A stretch of DNA of 64,000 nucleotides from JTS-RE37 sp041744575. GTDB taxonomy: Bacteria; Bacteroidota; Bacteroidia; Flavobacteriales; Flavobacteriaceae. The translations under genes were made by a program, and so were the position numbers. The notes under the pieces are model-generated. The model did no database searches and was not told where the DNA came from. It worked only from the letters and a program-made list of their open reading frames with translations. The stretch spans positions 62,001 through 126,000 of the forward strand of contig JBGTKP010000045.1 of assembly GCA_041744575.1 (NCBI GenBank), written 5' to 3'. Numbering within the stretch: the stretch's first letter is position 1; every line of letters starts with the position of its first letter. Shown piece after piece: positions 36,143 to 45,197 of the stretch.

Positions 36143-38274
36143 CCGGGAAATACGCTAATCCCTATGTGGGTCTCAGGCCATTCGAGGTGGATGAAAGCCT
36201 TTTATTTTTCGGTCGCAATGACCAGGTTATGGAATTGTTGCTGCTTCTGCACCAGCACCATTTTGTCGCCGTAGTGGGCAGTTCAGGCTGCGGCAAGTCG
36301 TCCTTGCTGAAAGCCGGAGTGATCCCTTCCCTTAAAGCTGGCTATCTTATCCAGGACAGGTATGATTGGCATATCGGAATTATGAGACCCGGACGGAATC
36401 CCCTCTACAATCTTGTCCGCACCCTCATGCAACTCGATTCAAAAGATGATCCGGAAAATGTTTCCGGACTCCTGGAAAAGATTGAAACCAATGGGGTGAG
36501 CTCTATTCTTGAATTTTTGGTGCAGGTTCAGCAAAAGGGAGAGAAGAACTATTTTTTGCTGGTGGATCAATTCGAAGAATTATTTCGTTTTGCAACAGCA
36601 GGGGGACCAACCACTACAAGGGATGAGGCCAACGAATTTGTTAATATCCTGCTTCAACTTTCGGAGCAAAAGGTAGTGCCGGTTTACGTAATCATTACCA
36701 TGCGTTCTGACTTTCTTGGCGATTGTACGCAATTCTATGGCCTGCCGGAAGCGATGAACAAAAGCCTTTTTTTAGTTCCCAAATTGAACAGGGTTCAGAT
36801 GAAAATGGCTATTGAAGGGCCTTCAAAGCTGTATGGTTGCAAGCTGAATTCCGCACTCACTTCCAGATTGCTGAATGAAGTAGGAAAATATGAAGATGAG
36901 CTGCCCCTGTTGCAACATGCACTCATGCGTATCTGGGATCACGAGATGACTATGGATAAAAGCGGGGAGTTGGACCTCAATGATTACGACTACATTGGCG
37001 GACTCCGGGAAGCGCTCTCCAAACACGCAGATGAGGCAGTCAGTGCATTATCCAAAACCCAGATCGGAACTGCCAGGGAGATTTTTCAGGCCCTGACCAT
37101 GATTGATGAACATGGGCGAAAGATCCGTCGACCTGTTTTGTTAAGCCAGTTGATATCCCTGACAGGCAGTACGAAGGTGGAAGTGATGGCAATTCTGGAA
37201 AATTTTATCAAGGGCCAACGATCTTTTCTAATTGTAAATGATGTTGCAGATCAGGACGATAAATTTATTGACATCTCGCATGAAAGTCTCATACGGCAAT
37301 GGCACAGACTCAGCCGCTGGATGGATGAAGAGGCCGAATCCTCTTCCCAGTACCTCGGACTGGCTGATGCAACCAAACTCAACAAAGAACAGAAAAAGGA
37401 TGCTCTGACCGGCAGTGAATTACATCGGGCTCTGGAATGGAGAAATCATTTTAAACCCACCCCAGTGTGGGCAAACAGGTATAGGGTAGGCTTTGAGAGT
37501 GCTATGGAATACCTGGATCAGAGTGAAGCCAAGTGGATTGAAAGTCAAAAATTGGAAAAGCAAAGGGTCGAAAAGGAGCAACGGAGTAAAAAAAGGGTGC
37601 GTGCCTTGCTCTTTGGGGTTCTGGGGTTGGTAGTGATTTCCGGAATTGCCGTGTTCACATCGTATAATTATAAAAAACAAAGAGAGCAAAGTAATGAACT
37701 CGCCAAAGTGAAAGACAGTGTGGCCCGGGTGGCAACCCGAGAGCGCGATGAAGCCAAGAAACAGCTTGAATTGCTGGAAGGGGCAAGGGTGTCTATAGAC
37801 AGCCTCATCGCGCAGACCCCAACCACGGATTATTCGACCAAAACAAAACTGGAGGAGGTTTCGCAACAGGTGGGAGGGGCTATTTCCAATACTAAAAATA
37901 AGCTTGACTATCCGGCAGCGCAGCCGGACAAAGCAGTCCGGAAGAGTACCTTGCAATCGAAAATTGACAATGATGCCGACAATCCCAGGGTCATTCGACA
38001 AACCCTGGCTTCCCTTAACGGAAGTGCCCTTCAAAAACTCAGTCCGGAAGAATTGGTCAATGCCTTTTATTATTTAAAACAAACCAATCAAGAGGCATGG
38101 ACACCTGCCCTTACGAAGTATGCACATGAAACCCTAACAGGGATAGATGATAGCATAAAAAGCGGGAAATTTTCTATGGGCCGGCAAGCCGCCATGGAAA
38201 TGAAAGTGTTTAAAGATTTTCTTGCGGAAATCGCCGGGAGCACAAAATCAGCGGGGGCTGCCAACAAATATTAG
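36139..38274 (+). CDS. nSTAND1-type STAND NTPase with membrane anchor
   Basis: A 711-residue STAND NTPase. The N-terminal YVGLRPFEVDESLLFFGR (9-26) is the nSTAND1 hallmark. The P-loop GSSGCGKSS is at 47-55 and the Walker B segment FLLVDQFEELF at 139-149, followed by winged-helix and helical parts up to about residue 400. A single membrane helix (LLFGVLGLVVISGIAVFTSY, about 490-510) precedes a coiled coil and a helical C-terminal region that would be periplasmic if the N-terminus is inside. Usual nSTAND1 proteins carry WD40 repeats there; this one does not. STAND NTPases act as ligand-triggered switches that oligomerise effectors, here plausibly the TIR protein. Confidence 0.88.
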   Translation: MTGKYANPYVGLRPFEVDESLLFFGRNDQVMELLLLLHQHHFVAVVGSSGCGKSSLLKAGVIPSLKAGYLIQDRYDWHIGIMRPGRNPLYNLVRTLMQLDSKDDPENVSGLLEKIETNGVSSILEFLVQVQQKGEKNYFLLVDQFEELFRFATAGGPTTTRDEANEFVNILLQLSEQKVVPVYVIITMRSDFLGDCTQFYGLPEAMNKSLFLVPKLNRVQMKMAIEGPSKLYGCKLNSALTSRLLNEVGKYEDELPLLQHALMRIWDHEMTMDKSGELDLNDYDYIGGLREALSKHADEAVSALSKTQIGTAREIFQALTMIDEHGRKIRRPVLLSQLISLTGSTKVEVMAILENFIKGQRSFLIVNDVADQDDKFIDISHESLIRQWHRLSRWMDEEAESSSQYLGLADATKLNKEQKKDALTGSELHRALEWRNHFKPTPVWANRYRVGFESAMEYLDQSEAKWIESQKLEKQRVEKEQRSKKRVRALLFGVLGLVVISGIAVFTSYNYKKQREQSNELAKVKDSVARVATRERDEAKKQLELLEGARVSIDSLIAQTPTTDYSTKTKLEEVSQQVGGAISNTKNKLDYPAAQPDKAVRKSTLQSKIDNDADNPRVIRQTLASLNGSALQKLSPEELVNAFYYLKQTNQEAWTPALTKYAHETLTGIDDSIKSGKFSMGRQAAMEMKVFKDFLAEIAGSTKSAGAANKY

Positions 38275-38342
38275 TCAATCAAAGTGGACCAGCCGTTGTT
38301 TCTCACAGTTTAAAATTCGATACCGCCATTTAATAGTAAAGC

Positions 38343-39572
38343 ATGAATACAATTTATCTTGGCAGTTGTGATCTGGGAAAAATACCAGCAAATACAAAAG
38401 CGTTTCTGCAACCCTTTCATAGGGATGGCATATTGAAAGGAACTGCCTCCTTTCGGGATGATGACCGAACCACCTGGCGCAGGTTCAGGGACACTGCTAC
38501 AGACGAGGTGACCCAGTTACAGAAATTTCTCTTCAGCGCAGGTTTTATGCCCCGCGGGGTGATTGATGGCATTTTTGACTATGTAACTCAGTCTGCTGTC
38601 CGTCTCTTCCAGGAGTATGTAAGAAGTATGGAAGGAATTCGGGAAATGATTCCGGACGGAATTGTTGGCGGAGGTACGTGGCGACACATTGAGCGATGGA
38701 AATCGGAGAATAAGGTGTCTGATTGGGGTATGATCTCAAGGGGTAATCCCACCTCAGAATATACGGCCTGGATGGTTCTTCTGAATACTGCAAAAACACA
38801 TTACCTGCTGCAAACCAACCCGATGCTGATACAGGTGGCCACTTATGCCAAACCAACGGATACACGTAAGGTCGCCGACTGGGACTTTGACCCCGCCGAA
38901 ATTCACCTTATTGGCATTCGCAGAGGGCAGGAACTTCATCAGCAGCGAAGAGAAAATGATGACATTTTTATACTGCTGATTCAGGGAATGGTCTTTAAAT
39001 TCTGGGGTTCAACGGATCCCAATGAGGCAATGTCCTCAAGAAATGACGAACCGTTTCTGGTGGAAGGGCAGCATAAATATCGGTTTGGGTGGCACAAAAT
39101 TTCTGAAGAAGAGAAGATCTACCGCGCCTTAAAACCATATGAACATGGTGTGCTGGTCTTTCGTGACAGGGATGATGATGACGCCTTCACGGAAGCTGAT
39201 CTTAATAGAGGATTGGATCGCAGCCCAAATCAAACTATCAATATTCATTGGTCCGGAATTGGGAACTCGAACTGGTCGGCAGGATGTCAGGTCATTGCCG
39301 GAAGGAGTTATATAAATCACCTGGATGAGGTGGTGGATTGCTCCTCGTTCGCTGCGAGTGGTTATAATACCCTAAACACTGCAATAAAAAAATCGAAAGG
39401 GGCGTATAATGTACTGGCGGATCTTATCGTATGCTTTTCAGCACCCGGTGTAAACCATATCTACTATACCCTTGGCCGGGAGGCCTCTCTGAAACTGGAT
39501 ACACATTTAAGTGAGAATTATGCCGGGGATACCCTGGAACGAATGAAAACGATCCTTCCTGGAAGTCGTTAG
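38343..39572 (+). CDS. Peptidoglycan-binding protein with L,D-transpeptidase-like motif
   Basis: A 409-residue protein. Residues about 55-120 contain a PG_binding_1-type unit (QLQKFLFSAGFMPRGVIDGIFDYVTQSAVRLFQ is its core, with a second part around DGIVGGGTWRHIERW). A later segment with His302 (NIHWSG) and Cys315 (SAGCQVI) resembles the His...SxGC active site of L,D-transpeptidases, or of related murein amidase/peptidase families. No signal peptide is visible, which is odd for a wall enzyme and would suit a toxin delivered or released on lysis. It lies 68 bases after the nSTAND1 gene on the same strand. Confidence 0.6.
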   Translation: MNTIYLGSCDLGKIPANTKAFLQPFHRDGILKGTASFRDDDRTTWRRFRDTATDEVTQLQKFLFSAGFMPRGVIDGIFDYVTQSAVRLFQEYVRSMEGIREMIPDGIVGGGTWRHIERWKSENKVSDWGMISRGNPTSEYTAWMVLLNTAKTHYLLQTNPMLIQVATYAKPTDTRKVADWDFDPAEIHLIGIRRGQELHQQRRENDDIFILLIQGMVFKFWGSTDPNEAMSSRNDEPFLVEGQHKYRFGWHKISEEEKIYRALKPYEHGVLVFRDRDDDDAFTEADLNRGLDRSPNQTINIHWSGIGNSNWSAGCQVIAGRSYINHLDEVVDCSSFAASGYNTLNTAIKKSKGAYNVLADLIVCFSAPGVNHIYYTLGREASLKLDTHLSENYAGDTLERMKTILPGSR

Positions 39573-39803
39573 TGATAACTGCCGACGATCTGCCCGGGGT
39601 TGGGAATCCATTTTAATTTATTCCCCAAGCCAAATCCCTGAGACTGGCGAGTTGCCATTTTATCGTCAAGGAATTGAATGATCTCCAATCCGGTTTTTGC
39701 CCGGAAATGGGGCATTTCACATTATTGGTATTCATCGTTTATTAAAAAGATGACAGAATCAAGATGTTTCATAAGACACGATCTTAATCAGTCTGCCCGA
39801 GGG

Positions 39804-41093
39804 CTAAAGCAAATAACAATTGTACTGTCCGCATTCGGTGGTGACAGGAGTTGCGTTATTATGATGGGTTGTGGAAGTGATATACCAGCTGTCCTTCATC
39901 TTTTCAAGAAAGACGGTTTGAGGAACTTCCATTGATTCCTGATGAACCAGACAAAGCTGGTCAATGGTTCTGTGGGAGTGACCGGACCAGGTTTCAGAGA
40001 CCTCTACTTCTGCCAATAATTTATTACCTTCATAGTATATGTTGTATTCGCCTATCACCTGATCTTCCAGGATATTCATATTGTAAATCCCCATATCTCG
40101 AAATTGCGTTAAAACGAGACTATAATTTCGGAGCGCGTCTCCGGTAAAAACCTGGCCCAGATTGCTTTCGTTCAGGGTTAGAAATGCCTGTGCTTCCAGA
40201 CTTGAAGCCAGTACAAGGATATTTTTAATACTTCCTTTTTCCCGGTTGTAGTTGATTTTTTTAGCTGTTGAAACATCCATCCTAGGCAGGGTACTGTTTT
40301 TACTAATATCTGATGTTGCGGTAGGATCGACCACGGCGTCGGAATTCCGTTTCAAAACGGATTTTGAGGTATTCTGGGCTGCTCCCTGATCTATCCGGAT
40401 CTCTTCAGGTGTTGATTTTGATCCGCTATCAAGGTTCTGTATGGTCTGCTGGGAACCCTTGATCTCATCCCTGCCAGTGCGATTGAAGTAGTTCACTGCG
40501 GCAAATCCAAGCAGCAGGACTATTGAAGTGGTCAGGATGGTAGCTATTATTTTCTGTTTTCGTTTCCCGACTTCCCGCTCTTCCCTTGTTCTGCCCCTAA
40601 TCCCCATTGATTCTATGGCCCTGATCAATTGATCCGAATCAAAATCCCAACGGTTGTCTGAGAGTTCATGTGACTGCCTTCTTGCAAGCAATTTCAGGTC
40701 TTCGGGCAATTGTTCTTCCGTGAGATCTTTCGCCCCACCCACAAGAACCGGGATGATACGGATGTTCCGGGACAACGCAGTACTCACTTCCAGACGTACA
40801 AAATCATTCTTATCCAGTATTTTGGGATTATTATGAGCATCTTTCAGTGTCAGCCAGTCTGGTCCGATGACCACTAAAAGCAATTCGCACAAGCCTGTGG
40901 CCTTCGCGATACTTTCGACAAAGTCGGTTCCTTTTTCAATGTTTTCAATGTCCCTGAAGCACTGATTATGGCCAAAATGTTCGACCAGTTTATCAGCGAT
41001 ACGGCCTCCAAAACCAGCGCCTTCTCCAGATCTTCGATAGCAGATAAAGATCCGGGGCTTGGACTTGTTGCCGAGAAATGTAGAGAGGCTCAT
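39804..41093 (-). CDS. Membrane-anchored TIR protein
   Basis: A 429-residue protein with an N-terminal cytoplasmic TIR domain (PRIFICYRRSGEGAGFGGRI; conserved Glu102 in DFVRLEVSTAL). A single membrane helix follows at about 180-203 (IIATILTTSIVLLLGFAAVNYF), then a roughly 225-residue C-terminal domain that should face the periplasm. The C-terminal domain has alpha/beta character and no recognised family. The gene is transcribed toward the peptidoglycan-binding gene, from the edge of a 1-kb non-coding stretch. The layout suggests an envelope-sensing receptor with an internal NADase-type output; that function is inferred. Confidence 0.82.
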   Translation of the reverse strand: MSLSTFLGNKSKPRIFICYRRSGEGAGFGGRIADKLVEHFGHNQCFRDIENIEKGTDFVESIAKATGLCELLLVVIGPDWLTLKDAHNNPKILDKNDFVRLEVSTALSRNIRIIPVLVGGAKDLTEEQLPEDLKLLARRQSHELSDNRWDFDSDQLIRAIESMGIRGRTREEREVGKRKQKIIATILTTSIVLLLGFAAVNYFNRTGRDEIKGSQQTIQNLDSGSKSTPEEIRIDQGAAQNTSKSVLKRNSDAVVDPTATSDISKNSTLPRMDVSTAKKINYNREKGSIKNILVLASSLEAQAFLTLNESNLGQVFTGDALRNYSLVLTQFRDMGIYNMNILEDQVIGEYNIYYEGNKLLAEVEVSETWSGHSHRTIDQLCLVHQESMEVPQTVFLEKMKDSWYITSTTHHNNATPVTTECGQYNCYLL

Positions 41094-42085
41094 ATTCCAG
41101 GCTTTAATTGTTTTCAGTCATTACAAACTCACAATATGAATTCACACTTAATAAAAGCCCCTTTCCTAAATAAAAACTTCAGGACAATTCTGTTATATGG
41201 TTAAACAACTCTTCAAAAAAAAGTTGGAATGAAATTATTGAGTTGTCAGGTGCATGAAAGTCAGGGCCAATCTAAATTACAAAAAAAAGTATATGGATCC
41301 TTTGATTTCAAACCTATTAACAGCACTGGAACAAATTACGTGTGTAAGCTTTAAATTATAGGGTCAGGATATTTTAATTGGGCATTGCAATTTTTCATAT
41401 TCAAATAGAATAGGTCCTGAGACCCATAAGGATGACGTTTATTACAAATAAGTTAAAGGTGCGCCTTGATAATTATAAAGATATTGAATATCCAAAAATT
41501 AATAAGAAGTGAATGTATGAGTAGCCCCTTTTCCTGTACGGATGGGCATTTAAGTTTTACTGTTTAGCCATTGCACTTTATTCTGCAGTCTTTCTTTCCT
41601 ACAGTACCTGATCCCACGTGTTTCTCTGATGTCTTATGTTCATGACAGGAACAGACGTATATATAGCAGCATAACACTTGACTTCATGAACCGATGAGAT
41701 GAAGGCAGCCAACTCTGAATTTCTTGCAGGTTGAGGAAATCCAATTTTTAAGTATTATATTTAATGTAGGCTTATTTCCCCCGCCTTTAACGCTATTGGA
41801 AGTCTCTAACAGAAAAAGTTGGACCGTTTTTTGGTATATACGGGTAATCGAAAAATGAACTGATCCAAATTTTATGTTTTCGGCAATTACGATCTATTTG
41901 AGATCTGAGAGGGTAGCAATATTGCACTCCTTCCGCAAAATACAGTTCCTAAAGTCTGACTGAGTAAGATATCTGCTAAAGTTGCCGTATGTCATTAACA
42001 CAGATGGTGTCAGAAAGGAATAATGAAGGTAGTAAATGATATATCATTAACATCCAACCTTAGGATAGGTTGAATTTAAGATCTT
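41094..42085. other. Long AT-rich intergenic region between two TIR genes
   Basis: 992 bases with no credible open frame on either strand and no recognised RNA, repeat or IS. It separates the divergent starts of two membrane-anchored TIR genes and is richer in A and T than the coding neighbours. It may contain regulatory sequence, an unrecognised RNA gene or a decayed gene. The only structured element noted is the inverted repeat at its right end. Confidence 0.5.
42055..42072. repeat. Inverted repeat just upstream of a TIR gene
   Basis: CAACCT and AGGTTG are 6-base inverted arms around a 6-base spacer TAGGAT, ending 13 bases before the ATG at 42086. The position would suit an operator or a translation-controlling hairpin. 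Confidence 0.3.
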
Positions 42086-43090
42086 ATGAGCTCCATATTT
42101 ATCTCTTATCGACGAACCGACAACCCGGATGCGGCCGGCCGGGTTTACGACAGGCTCAAGTCACATTTCCATGAGGCCAATGTTTTCTTTGATATTGATT
42201 CCATACCTCCCGGAATAGATTTTCGAAACTATATCACAGAGATCGTTTCAAAGTGTGATGTTTTAGTGGTAATTATTGGCGAAAAATGGTTAGCTGGCGA
42301 TCTCAATGGAAAATCAAGGTTGGAAGATACCTCCGATTTTGTTCGGATTGAAGTTGAAACCGCTTTGAAAAGGGGGATACCTGTGATTCCTGTTCCCGTG
42401 GGGAATGCAGCCCTCCCATCAGGAAAAGAGTTGCCCGTTGCTTTACAGGATTTATTGTTTCGCAATGCCGTCGAGGTAAAATCAGGAACCTCCTTTGAAG
42501 GCCATATGCAGCGGCTTATTCAGGGAATAGAATTGGCAACCAAAAAAAAGGAAAGGAAGAAGCCTCTTTTGAAATTTAGCTTAATAATTGCTGTTTCTTT
42601 TATTGCCGTTTTTATCATAGGCTATCTTGGGTTTTACACTCCTAAAACTGCTTACAACACGGATGGCGATTACCAACCCATAAAAGATAATCCGGTTGTA
42701 GATTCGGAATCGGATATTTCGACAGTTACCTCGGAGGAGCCTTTGAAAGACCTTTATATCAATATCTCGCAGGGAGCACCCGATGTCGCCATGGGTGAAA
42801 GAGCTACTATCTATATCCAGCTCAAAGACCTTGATGGTAAGGTTATCACTGATGCAACCGTACTTTTGGAATCAGGTGGCGGAAAATTTCTTGGATCTTA
42901 TAGTACCAGCTTTGATCCCAACTCACGTCTTCATGGTCCTTACTCGGTTACCGGTAAAACGGATGCTGCAGGAGTTTACACTGCCTGGTGGGTTTGTAAT
43001 CCTTGCGCTACTGGGTATGGGATGCAAGTTTCCGTATCCAAGGAAGGCTATCAGGATCGTCAGGGCGAATTAACCGTTAAGATCCGCTGA
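42086..43090 (+). CDS. Membrane-anchored TIR protein with Ig-like extracytoplasmic domain
   Basis: A 334-residue protein. The N-terminal TIR domain begins immediately (SIFISYRRTDNPDAAGRVYDR) and retains Glu89 in DFVRIEVETAL. A membrane helix at about 166-187 (FSLIIAVSFIAVFIIGYLGF) is followed by an Ig-like C-terminal domain (about 235-334) resembling bacterial Ig-like group 1 repeats: GERATIYIQLKDLDGKVITDATVLLESGGGKF and KTDAAGVYTAWWV. The predicted topology puts TIR inside and Ig outside, as in a receptor. The TIR part is closely similar in motifs to that of the divergent gene at 39804-41093. Confidence 0.85.
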   Translation: MSSIFISYRRTDNPDAAGRVYDRLKSHFHEANVFFDIDSIPPGIDFRNYITEIVSKCDVLVVIIGEKWLAGDLNGKSRLEDTSDFVRIEVETALKRGIPVIPVPVGNAALPSGKELPVALQDLLFRNAVEVKSGTSFEGHMQRLIQGIELATKKKERKKPLLKFSLIIAVSFIAVFIIGYLGFYTPKTAYNTDGDYQPIKDNPVVDSESDISTVTSEEPLKDLYINISQGAPDVAMGERATIYIQLKDLDGKVITDATVLLESGGGKFLGSYSTSFDPNSRLHGPYSVTGKTDAAGVYTAWWVCNPCATGYGMQVSVSKEGYQDRQGELTVKIR

Positions 43091-43383
43091 ATCTTTTTGC
43101 CTTAGAGTACTTCAGCTGGCCGTCTTCAAAAGTTGAGATAGCAGCCACGACATAGCTTATAATTTTGATGATATAACATGTCTATAATTGATCTAAAGTT
43201 TACCTGCAATCCATACGTATTTCAATGCCACTGACACACAATTACTTGCACGGTTTTAATAATACATATAATGTTGCCTGTTCAATCGATTGGTAGCGTG
43301 TAAGAAACTCTGGGTTTTACCGCTGTCTGAAGCATTATTCTCTCCTTCTCAATGAAGGAAGGATTACCAAAATACCGACCCAC

Positions 43384-45195
43384 ATGGCAGAAAATGAGTA
43401 TTGGGCAGACCGGGGATATCCCTGGGAACACGATCCCGGCCCTCCGAAGAACATGCGTTGGGCACGGCTCTTTTCGCAAACTCCGAACTATCGTGGTCTG
43501 GCAGAGACGTACATGGGAAAACCAAAATTCCGGTGGCATTTCGGCCCAATGTATTACCGGGGGAGATTGAAAAAAAATCAGGTGAAAGTGCTGGTGATCG
43601 GACAAGAAGGTGCCATGGATGAAAGTCTGGCACATCGTGCCTTTGTGGGCAGTAGCGGCGGTCGTATGCAATACATACTCAATTACCTTGGTATCGATTA
43701 CAGTTATCTGTTTCTGAACACTTTTTTATATCCAATAAATGGTCAGTATTCCGAACGAAAGATAAAGATCCTGGGACAGCATCAAGCATCTCCCATCGTC
43801 AGGCAAAGGACACAAATTCTAAACTACGTGCGAGAAAACAATGACCTGCGTCTGATTATCGCTGTCGGGACGGCGGCGAAAGAGACCATTTGTACCTGGA
43901 TTGAGCAGTTGGGTGGCCAATGTCCCGAAGGAAGTGTAAACTTTAATACGGCAGATACCCATCTGATCGCCCCAAAAGCCAGGGTCATTGGTCTGATACA
44001 TCCTGGCGCCCTCCATCAATCCAATATGAATGACCGTGTACTTGAGGATTATCGGCAGGCCATGATGCAAATAGGCGACTGGACAAATCAGGACCCGGAA
44101 TGGTTGCCATGCGATCCGGGAATGGAGCGGGATTTTTCTCTGATGTATGAAATTCTTAAAAGGCCAATTCCTTTTCGAGATCTGCCGCTGGGTATCAGCT
44201 GGAGATTAGGAAACGGGACCTCTGCAGGACGCAGAATGGATGAGCAACGTACTATTGAACTATCAGCCGAGATACCCTCCGGGGGGCGACATGAAACATT
44301 TTACAGTGGCCTTGCCTTGGGAAATATGGAAGGATATCACCAGGGGGAAGGTGATGTTCCCTATGAATCGCCGGTTCATGATTATAACGCTTACGACACC
44401 GGCCCCCCGGATGCCTTTATTAAATTGATGTTGGGAGGATATCCGGGAAAAGAATGGCCGGATTTCCAACCACTCGGTTCAGAAGTGCATCCTTCTCTCG
44501 GGGGCATGCCATTATTTCGTGGCAGACCGGATCAAACCACGATGCTGGTGTTGGCCGACCCGCAGTCCGTGGATGACCTGTTTTGTATGAGAGCCCTTTG
44601 TGGCAATAGCGGACAGCATTTCCAGGCTTTTCTTGAAGCAGCTGGCATCAGCTCGAAATACTGCATTATCAGAAGCCTGCCGGTGGATATCACCGGAATG
44701 TCTTTGGGAAGTCGGATGAATTTGATACGGGATCCCCAATTGCAAAAAGTATACAGGTCTATTCTTCAAAAAGTACTGGACTACGATGATAGTTCCGTCA
44801 TTTTACTTATGGGTACTTTGGCACAGCAACTTTGGAAATTGACAGGAATCGAATCGGATCTTCCCGTGCTTCCGCTTAAGAATTTCTCACAAAACAATTG
44901 GTTGTCAGATTGGCAGGCGGTACTCCTGCAACTTTCTTCCCTGGATTATCCAAAGGATATACCGGCAAGTTTTGATTATGACGGACACCGCTCCCAAATT
45001 CCCCGTTTTGACCTGCCATATGGCTTCCTGAAATGGCAGGGAACCAGCGGCGACCGTGCCAAAAGGGCCAGGCGGGCAAATGGAGAATGGTCGCCCTACT
45101 ACTACAAATGGTTCACCCCGAACTGGGTTTTTAAGAGTGCAGCCGGACCTCTCTCCTCTGAGGAATTGGAGTTATTAACGCAATTACCGGCCTGA
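43384..45195 (+). CDS. Tandem uracil-DNA-glycosylase-like protein
   Basis: A 603-residue cytoplasmic protein with two UDG-superfamily-like units. The first (about 67-255) has VKVLVIGQEGAMDES, then HRAFVGSSGGRMQYILNYLGI, then LFLNTFLYP and a His206 motif LIHPGALHQSN, matching the order of motif 1, the substrate loop and the motif with histidine of family 4/5 UDGs. The second (about 380-545) has TMLVLADPQSVDDL and MRALCGNSGQHFQAFLEAAGI, but a less clear histidine motif. It may excise bases or bind a nucleotide or nucleic-acid ligand. It is separated by only 2 bases from the amidohydrolase-S41 gene. Confidence 0.65.
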   Translation: MAENEYWADRGYPWEHDPGPPKNMRWARLFSQTPNYRGLAETYMGKPKFRWHFGPMYYRGRLKKNQVKVLVIGQEGAMDESLAHRAFVGSSGGRMQYILNYLGIDYSYLFLNTFLYPINGQYSERKIKILGQHQASPIVRQRTQILNYVRENNDLRLIIAVGTAAKETICTWIEQLGGQCPEGSVNFNTADTHLIAPKARVIGLIHPGALHQSNMNDRVLEDYRQAMMQIGDWTNQDPEWLPCDPGMERDFSLMYEILKRPIPFRDLPLGISWRLGNGTSAGRRMDEQRTIELSAEIPSGGRHETFYSGLALGNMEGYHQGEGDVPYESPVHDYNAYDTGPPDAFIKLMLGGYPGKEWPDFQPLGSEVHPSLGGMPLFRGRPDQTTMLVLADPQSVDDLFCMRALCGNSGQHFQAFLEAAGISSKYCIIRSLPVDITGMSLGSRMNLIRDPQLQKVYRSILQKVLDYDDSSVILLMGTLAQQLWKLTGIESDLPVLPLKNFSQNNWLSDWQAVLLQLSSLDYPKDIPASFDYDGHRSQIPRFDLPYGFLKWQGTSGDRAKRARRANGEWSPYYYKWFTPNWVFKSAAGPLSSEELELLTQLPA

Positions 45196-45197
45196 CC

